A stretch of DNA of 47,141 nt. Origin: Nitrososphaeraceae archaeon (GTDB lineage: Archaea > Thermoproteota > Nitrososphaeria > Nitrososphaerales > Nitrososphaeraceae). Numbering within the stretch: the first letter of the stretch is position 1; each line of letters opens with the position of its first letter. Both the position numbers and the translations under genes were made by a program. The notes under the pieces were generated by a model, which saw only the letters and a list, made by a program, of their open reading frames with translations, had not been told where the DNA came from and did no database searches. The stretch lies in assembly GCA_009377575.1 (NCBI GenBank), contig WHTU01000022.1:1-47141 (forward strand), in the 5' to 3' direction. Of this stretch, positions 42,880 through 47,141 are shown in pieces.

Positions 42880-43239
42880 TCAGAATGCGAGAATGCAAAC
42901 AAATACAAAGTACGATTCATTACTGATAGAAATGGCACACGAACAGGATTGTTCTACAAGAATTAATACAAACTGCAATACTAAGTCACCAAGACAAAGA
43001 ACAAACCACATTACCAGATATCCTTTATTTTGTAAATACCTCTGAATTAGGCCTGTAATCAATAAGGTATCCCTACACTTTCCAATCGCATTCTCAATCC
43101 CTTCACCTAATTCTTCCGGCGCCTTCGTTACCGAAAGAAGTACCTGAACCAACTCTCCAATAGTTTGATATAGATTTCCTCGATTAATGAATGCACGGTA
43201 GAGGAAAAACTTGTTAGTCATGAAATTCATTTGAAGCAA
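42880..43239 (-). CDS. Hypothetical protein, uncertain
   Basis: A 119-residue ORF. NRGNLYQTIGELVQVLLSVT, KAPEELGEGIENAIGKCRDT and GLIQRYLQNKGYL look coding; the C-terminal 45 residues are very hydrophobic and Cys-rich. It overlaps the start of the oxidoreductase on the other strand by 9 bases. No family recognised; may be a remnant of the neighbouring viral region. Confidence 0.35.
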   Translation of the reverse strand: MLQMNFMTNKFFLYRAFINRGNLYQTIGELVQVLLSVTKAPEELGEGIENAIGKCRDTLLITGLIQRYLQNKGYLVMWFVLCLGDLVLQFVLILVEQSCSCAISISNESYFVFVCILAF

Positions 43240-44232
43240 CGTCCAGTTGGAATGCCTACCGAAGACGACTTCCAGCTTGTTAAAGTAGGTGTTCCAGATC
43301 TAAAGGATAGTGAATTCTTGGTACGTAGCATATGGATGTCAGTAGATCCATATATGCGTGGACGTATGAGAGAAATTAGGAGCTATATATCTCCATTTGA
43401 AATAGGTAAGCCACTAGAAGGTGGATGTGTAGATCAAATTATAAAATCAAATAATGACCGATTTACTGTTGGTAACTACGTTCTTGGAAATTTAGGCTGG
43501 AGAGAATATTGGATTTCTGATGGTAGTGGAAGCGATATAATGAAGATCGACCCCAATTTAGCACCGATTCAATGGTACTTAGGTATCTTGGGTTTAACAG
43601 GTCTTACAGCTTATGTAGGTCTTTTAAAAATTGCCCAATTAACTGATAATAGTAATAGTACTGTGTTTGTCTCTGCTGCTGCAGGAGCAGTCGGTTCTGT
43701 GGCATGTCAGATTGCAAAAATAAAGGGCTGTCGTGTTATAGGAAGTGTTGGCTCACAAGAGAAGGTAAAATGGTTACTTGATCAGGCTAGAATAGATCAT
43801 GCTTTTAATTATAAAGAGGTAGGCGAGAACAATATTTCAGATGAGCTAAAAAAAATTTGTCCTCGTGGAATTGATATTTATTTTGATAATGTAGGTGGAA
43901 AGCATTTAGAAGCAGCTCTTGATAATATGAAAACTTTTGGTAGAATTGTACTCTGTGGGATGATATCACAGTACAATCTAACTTCAACATCCACTGGTCC
44001 GTCTAATCTCTTTCTAGCAGTACCTAATCGACTCAAACTTCAAGGATTTATTGTAAGAGATCATTATGATATGTTAAATGATTTCTATGCTGATATGTCC
44101 AATTGGATTGGTGAAGGAAAAATAAAATGGAGAGAAACGGTGATTGAAGGTATAGAAAATGCACCTAAAGCGTTCTTGTCTCTGTTTAAGGGAGAAAATA
44201 TTGGCAAAATGTTAGTTAAAGTTGGATTCTGA
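43231..44232 (+). CDS. MDR-family NADP-dependent oxidoreductase
   Basis: A 333-residue zinc-independent medium-chain reductase of the CurA/leukotriene B4 reductase type. RPVGMPTEDDFQLVKVGVPD opens the catalytic domain. SVDPYMRGRMRE and the Rossmann segment VFVSAAAGAVGSVACQIAKI with GCRVIGSVGS follow, then YFDNVGGKHLEAALDNMKTF and GRIVLCGMIS. By family it reduces alpha,beta-unsaturated ketones or aldehydes with NADPH. The frame is open upstream to 43174 (SHEIHLKQRP fits the family's usual start), but no ATG is left there, so initiation at TTG 43231 is probable. The 3' end overlaps a remnant on the other strand. Confidence 0.9.
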   Translation: MKQRPVGMPTEDDFQLVKVGVPDLKDSEFLVRSIWMSVDPYMRGRMREIRSYISPFEIGKPLEGGCVDQIIKSNNDRFTVGNYVLGNLGWREYWISDGSGSDIMKIDPNLAPIQWYLGILGLTGLTAYVGLLKIAQLTDNSNSTVFVSAAAGAVGSVACQIAKIKGCRVIGSVGSQEKVKWLLDQARIDHAFNYKEVGENNISDELKKICPRGIDIYFDNVGGKHLEAALDNMKTFGRIVLCGMISQYNLTSTSTGPSNLFLAVPNRLKLQGFIVRDHYDMLNDFYADMSNWIGEGKIKWRETVIEGIENAPKAFLSLFKGENIGKMLVKVGF

Positions 44233-44330
44233 TCCATCGAATTCAGCCAGTCTTTCATCTGCTTTAACATCGAATAGAACCAATAGATACTCTAGGAAGC
44301 TCTCATAATCAGGCTGATCTACTTTTGCAC
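44212..44330 (-). pseudogene. C-terminal fragment of an unknown protein
   Basis: A minus-strand frame reading KIFGAKVDQPDYESFLEYLL, VLFDVKADERLAEFDGSESN and then TAA. Upstream another frame continues with FHAAEQKLDRFTK, so a frameshift separates two coherent parts. The composition is protein-like; no family recognised. It overlaps the end of the oxidoreductase gene by 21 bases. Confidence 0.4.
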
Positions 44331-44428
44331 CAAAAATCTTTAGTAAAACGATCTAATTTTTGTTCAGCAGCGTGGAATGGATTCCGAGAATTGGCTTAAC
44401 CTAACCATAACTGTCAGTCATTCAATTA

Positions 44429-44770
44429 TTATTGAGGCGGCTGTTGATAGAATACTCTTTCTGGTTTTATCTTTAGAATGACTCTCTTTTCGTCTGGTGT
44501 ACGATAAGGATATTTGTCTATACCCAGGTACTTCTTCGCAAGCCTGTCAGTATGTTCATCAGCTCTTCTTTGATTTGCTCAGTAACTTTTCCTCTAATTG
44601 AAACCATATTATATCTGATCAGATATTGAAATTGCTACTCTTGGATCCCTTGAAACATTCTTGTGTTTTATCCTTCCTTCAGCCGTGTTTATCAAAATGC
44701 TACTGCCATCTTCGTCAAGATCAACTCATGTAGGAGTAACTTATGGTGAGCCATACTTCATTAGTTGTTG
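44429..44770 (-). pseudogene. PPOX-class (pyridoxamine phosphate oxidase-like) flavoprotein, decayed
   Basis: On the minus strand: YGSP-stop-VTPT-stop-VDLDEDGSSILINTAE, GRIKHKNVSRDPRVAISISD, then stops and frameshifts, then DRLAKKYLGIDKYPYRTPDE and KRVILKIKPERVFYQQP. The order is exactly that of Rv1155/F420-type PPOX proteins (SPHVTPVWV, NT..GR.K..N..RDPRV, RVI.KI.PER). TAA replaces His or Gln, TGA replaces Trp, and at least one frameshift follows. Non-functional. Confidence 0.75.
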
Positions 44771-45353
44771 TACTTATACAGATAGGTTACATTTCTGATT
44801 ACCTACATGGGTTATGGGCTATGTTAGGAAGTACAACAATTAGTAAAGCAAAATTTTTTCCGTTAAGAAGTTTGATTCTGTTACCTGACTCATGATAGAG
44901 TCCCCTTACGTAAGTAAAAAACATAATTGAAACGTTAAGCCTCAGATAGCTTCTCTCTAGCATCTTCTGAAATAGCCTTCAATATTTGTAATAGCTGTCC
45001 TCGAAGGGAGCTAAAGCGCAGGATAGGAGAGTAGCTGAAATAGCCCATTTTTACGGAATACGAAATGTGGATATGACAGCGGTGAACTAGATATGCACGA
45101 AAAACTACTAATGCGCTCTAATGGTAATAACTACCATTTAATACCAGTGTTTATATATTGATGGACGCAGAATTAAAAATTAATCATATACTAAATGATC
45201 ATGATGAGTAACCTATTCACTGCCTTATAGTATAGGAGAATGATTGCTCAAACGTTCCATCTTGACGTTATTGTTCATTTGGTCCGTCTAGTTGCAATAG
45301 GGAAACCCATATAGCATTTAGCCCCTATTCTAATGATATGAGAGGTATAAGAA
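44771..45353. other. Intergenic region with a short remnant
   Basis: About 580 bases. On the minus strand 44935-45048 encodes a 37-residue frame (MGYFSYSPILRFSSLRGQLL, ...AISEDAREKLSEA) that looks like the end of a helical protein. GAGGTATAAG at 45340-45349 is TATA-like but too near the Rieske start to be sure. Confidence 0.35.
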
Positions 45354-45671
45354 TTGAGTGCAGATTTTGTAAAGGTTGCTGAAACAAAAGACATCCAACC
45401 ATCTACCATGAAACCAATCGACCTAGCAGGTGAGAGAGTCTGTATTGTTAATGTCGAAGGAAATTACTATGCATTAGGAAATGTATGTACTCACGTTGGT
45501 GGGCCTCTAGATGAGGGTACACTTGAAGGATACGATGTTGAATGTCCTTGGCATGGTTCTAAATTTGATGTTAGGAGCGGTGAGCCGACTAAGCCTCCAG
45601 CACGCCAAGCAGTTCCAACTTATGAAGTAAAGGTAGAAGATAATAACATACTAGTTAGAAAGCAACAATGA
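45354..45671 (+). CDS. Rieske [2Fe-2S] ferredoxin
   Basis: A 105-residue Rieske domain. Ligands are Cys45 and His47 in NVCTHVGG and Cys64 and His67 in ECPWHGSKFD. The length and lack of a membrane segment fit soluble ferredoxins that feed electrons to oxygenases or nitrite reductase-like enzymes rather than a cytochrome bc1 subunit. TTG is the start because the preceding bases offer no better codon and the N-terminus (FVKVAETKDI) is family-like. No oxygenase partner is adjacent, so its partner is unknown. Confidence 0.92.
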   Translation: MSADFVKVAETKDIQPSTMKPIDLAGERVCIVNVEGNYYALGNVCTHVGGPLDEGTLEGYDVECPWHGSKFDVRSGEPTKPPARQAVPTYEVKVEDNNILVRKQQ

Positions 45672-45777
45672 CGAGGGATAATGCAAACAAGCTACGCGAA
45701 GGATAGAATAACAGTGACAAGTAGCAACAACATGCGAAAAGTAATGGAACGATTGTAGGTTTCACCAGACTGATTTG

Positions 45778-45990
45778 CTATTTTCTTGAAGTAATAGAGG
45801 GGATCTTGCTTCGTAGTTCTCGGCATCTATTTCTGATTGTTACGTCTGTTACCTCAGCTATTTCAGCAAAGTACTTTTGAGTTTTGCTTATGTCTCCATA
45901 GCTTTGACATGAAAGATAGAGAACTGTTGCTGCTTACTTGCTCCTTCGAGTAGCTGATTTCTACTAGTCTATGTCTACCTTTTTGTATAT
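45778..45990 (-). pseudogene. Transcription factor B (TFB) C-terminal remnant
   Basis: On the minus strand: LEGAS, a frameshift, then AATVLYLSCQSYGDISKTQK, YFAEIAEVTDVTIRNRCREL and a stop at 45778-45780. This is the last part of the second cyclin fold of archaeal TFB (ILEGKSP..LAAA..YLA..., then I...AGVTEVTIRNRCKEL). Only about 60 residues are left, with no zinc ribbon or first cyclin repeat. A decayed extra TFB copy. Confidence 0.7.
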
Positions 45991-46011
45991 CAGATCAGCA
46001 TCAGCATCTCT

Positions 46012-47016
46012 TTATTCCTTTATGCTGCTACTACCATACAGACTGTAAATATCTCCAGTATCATTACTAACATAACTCCAAACATCGGAACTAACTGGCA
46101 GAACTTTAAAAGTGGACCTTTGTGTATGATCCAGTACATCATATACTAACTGACCAATTACAATTTGATTGGGCTTTGCAAATCCTGTCATTTTCGATGC
46201 AATACTGATAGTATATCCTAGAACATCAAGATGAGGTTTTTTAATTATCTGCTCATCCCCGATAACATACATGTGAGTCGACAAGCCATATTGCACTACT
46301 AAATTCTCACCAACATCTATACCTACCCGCACTCCCACCTCTTGATAATCATATTCATTTAGGATTGGATTCAAACCCTGCAACATTACCTTAACCATAG
46401 AATGTGCACAATTTACTGCGTTAACACATGGTAGATGCAGATCATCGATATATACAGGAAAAAATGCTAGAATTGCATCTCCAACATACTTTAGTACATA
46501 TCCACCGTATGCTGCAACGATAAGGGACATTTCCTGCGTAAATGTTTGAATTATAGTTGCAAGCCTGTCAACTGGTAGAGTCATTGACATTCTAGTTGAG
46601 TCTGCAATATCAATATGTAAAATTACAAGCATGACCTTAGATTTTGCATATCCTTCAAGAATATTCTGTGTTTCTTCCATTGGTATATTAAACTCCGGTA
46701 CTGCTCCTTGCAAAGCCTTCCACATACTATGTTGTGCATGTTTGATAGCCAAGTCGACATTAATAACTGCATCAAGGTAGAACATATCTAGTGAAGATGC
46801 ATTTGAAACATGTTTGACAGATGACTTTTTTCTTAGTTCTTCACTAGCTGCATTTTTTATAACCTGATAAACTTCATCTTTACTAATATCTAGCTGCATT
46901 GCAATTATATCTGGTAAAATTCCAGAATTATACAAATTGAGGATAGTCTGTTGGTGGAATTGATGTTCTCCTAGCTTCAAATTATCATACCTCTCTGATT
47001 TCTTATTATAGGGCAA
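46012..47016 (-). CDS. Class III adenylate/guanylate cyclase-domain protein
   Basis: A 334-residue protein. The N-terminal part (about 20-60) has ILNLYNSGILPDIIAMQLDI followed by SKDEVYQVIKN, which looks like a helix-turn-helix. The cyclase domain (about 128-330) has the metal-binding Asp136 in VILHIDIADST and Asp180 in YVGDAILAFFP, the glycine-rich GVRVGIDVGENLVVQYG, and the later VIGDEQIIKKPHLDVLGYTI and ASKMTGFAKPNQIVI. By family it makes cAMP or cGMP, although single-domain archaeal members are little studied. It needs to dimerise. No effector gene is nearby. Confidence 0.83.
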   Translation of the reverse strand: MPYNKKSERYDNLKLGEHQFHQQTILNLYNSGILPDIIAMQLDISKDEVYQVIKNAASEELRKKSSVKHVSNASSLDMFYLDAVINVDLAIKHAQHSMWKALQGAVPEFNIPMEETQNILEGYAKSKVMLVILHIDIADSTRMSMTLPVDRLATIIQTFTQEMSLIVAAYGGYVLKYVGDAILAFFPVYIDDLHLPCVNAVNCAHSMVKVMLQGLNPILNEYDYQEVGVRVGIDVGENLVVQYGLSTHMYVIGDEQIIKKPHLDVLGYTISIASKMTGFAKPNQIVIGQLVYDVLDHTQRSTFKVLPVSSDVWSYVSNDTGDIYSLYGSSSIKE

Positions 47017-47030
47017 GAACCGGCGTATAT

Positions 47031-47141
47031 CTAACGTCTGGTATTACCATGATGTATTGCTACTAAAGTTTCCGCGATCTCACCAAGTTCTTCAAAATTT
47101 GTATCCCTTAATTGAGTATAAAAGTTGGATTGACTGTTTCT
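47031..47141 (-). CDS. C-terminal end of an unknown protein (5' outside window)
   Basis: The minus-strand frame is open from the window edge and ends at 47031-47033. It reads NFYTQLRDTNFEELGEIAET, LVAIHHGNTRR. Helical and protein-like; the family cannot be told. It precedes the cyclase gene by 14 bases on the same strand and may be co-transcribed. Confidence 0.5.
   Translation of the reverse strand, partial: RNSQSNFYTQLRDTNFEELGEIAETLVAIHHGNTRR

Noticed and set aside
1-47141. CRISPR array or rRNA genes
   Set aside because: No regularly spaced repeat series and no conserved rRNA sequence was seen; the repeats found are tandem, paired or dyad in form.

Overview
This is an AT-rich archaeal window that reads best as a soil-type ammonia-oxidising thaumarchaeon (Nitrososphaerales; Candidatus Nitrosocosmicus is my best guess). 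The evidence is a tyrosine integrase of the thaumarchaeal type, a PAC2-family protein, a degraded TFB fragment, response regulators of a style common in this group, archaeal TATA boxes about 25 bases before the start codon, and many secreted beta-helix and acidic repeat proteins. The assignment is inference: no rRNA or ammonia-oxidation gene is present.

Layout. 1-4.6 kb: the 3' part of a secreted beta-helix protein, a response regulator/histidine kinase operon and a sulfotransferase-like gene. 5-13.2 kb: small secreted, membrane and zinc-binding proteins, an RTX-repeat protein, a cupin, a secreted nuclease and a cysteine-rich secreted protein, with a broken cation-efflux gene. 13.5-20.2 kb: a methyltransferase, a cupredoxin, many gene remnants, a family of short RNA-like hairpins and two kinds of long dispersed repeat. 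20.8-22.2 kb: an intact paralogue of the beta-helix protein at the left edge. 22.3-24.3 kb: small ORFs, a broken wHTH gene and an ASCH protein.

24.3-31.6 kb is an integrated genetic element. It has an iteron-like array, a large primase-helicase at the end of a six-gene leftward operon with two small zinc-finger proteins, a divergent coiled-coil protein and a tyrosine integrase. The integrase sits between an IS110 transposase fragment and a PPK2 gene that has lost its Walker A region.

32.4-35.8 kb: another beta-helix protein, a membrane protein coupled to a response regulator, and a PAC2 protein. 36.2-39.6 kb: a restriction-modification locus with two tandem D12-class adenine methylases and a PD-(D/E)XK nuclease. 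39.7-42.6 kb: a second, decayed mobile region with an integrase N-terminus, a terminase-like ATPase fragment and hypothetical proteins. 43.2 kb to the end: an MDR oxidoreductase, a Rieske ferredoxin and a cyclase-domain protein, separated by a decayed PPOX flavoprotein gene and a TFB remnant.

The window is a graveyard and landing zone. At least ten genes are broken by stops, frameshifts or truncation, and several repeats are shared between its parts. The items most worth following are the bulged GGTAGG hairpins, the 148-bp inverted repeat with covarying hairpins, the 260-bp direct repeats carrying a GGACATTAT dyad, the iteron array beside the primase, and the promoter block shared by small zinc-finger genes and a secreted nuclease. 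All homology calls are by eye; no database search was run.
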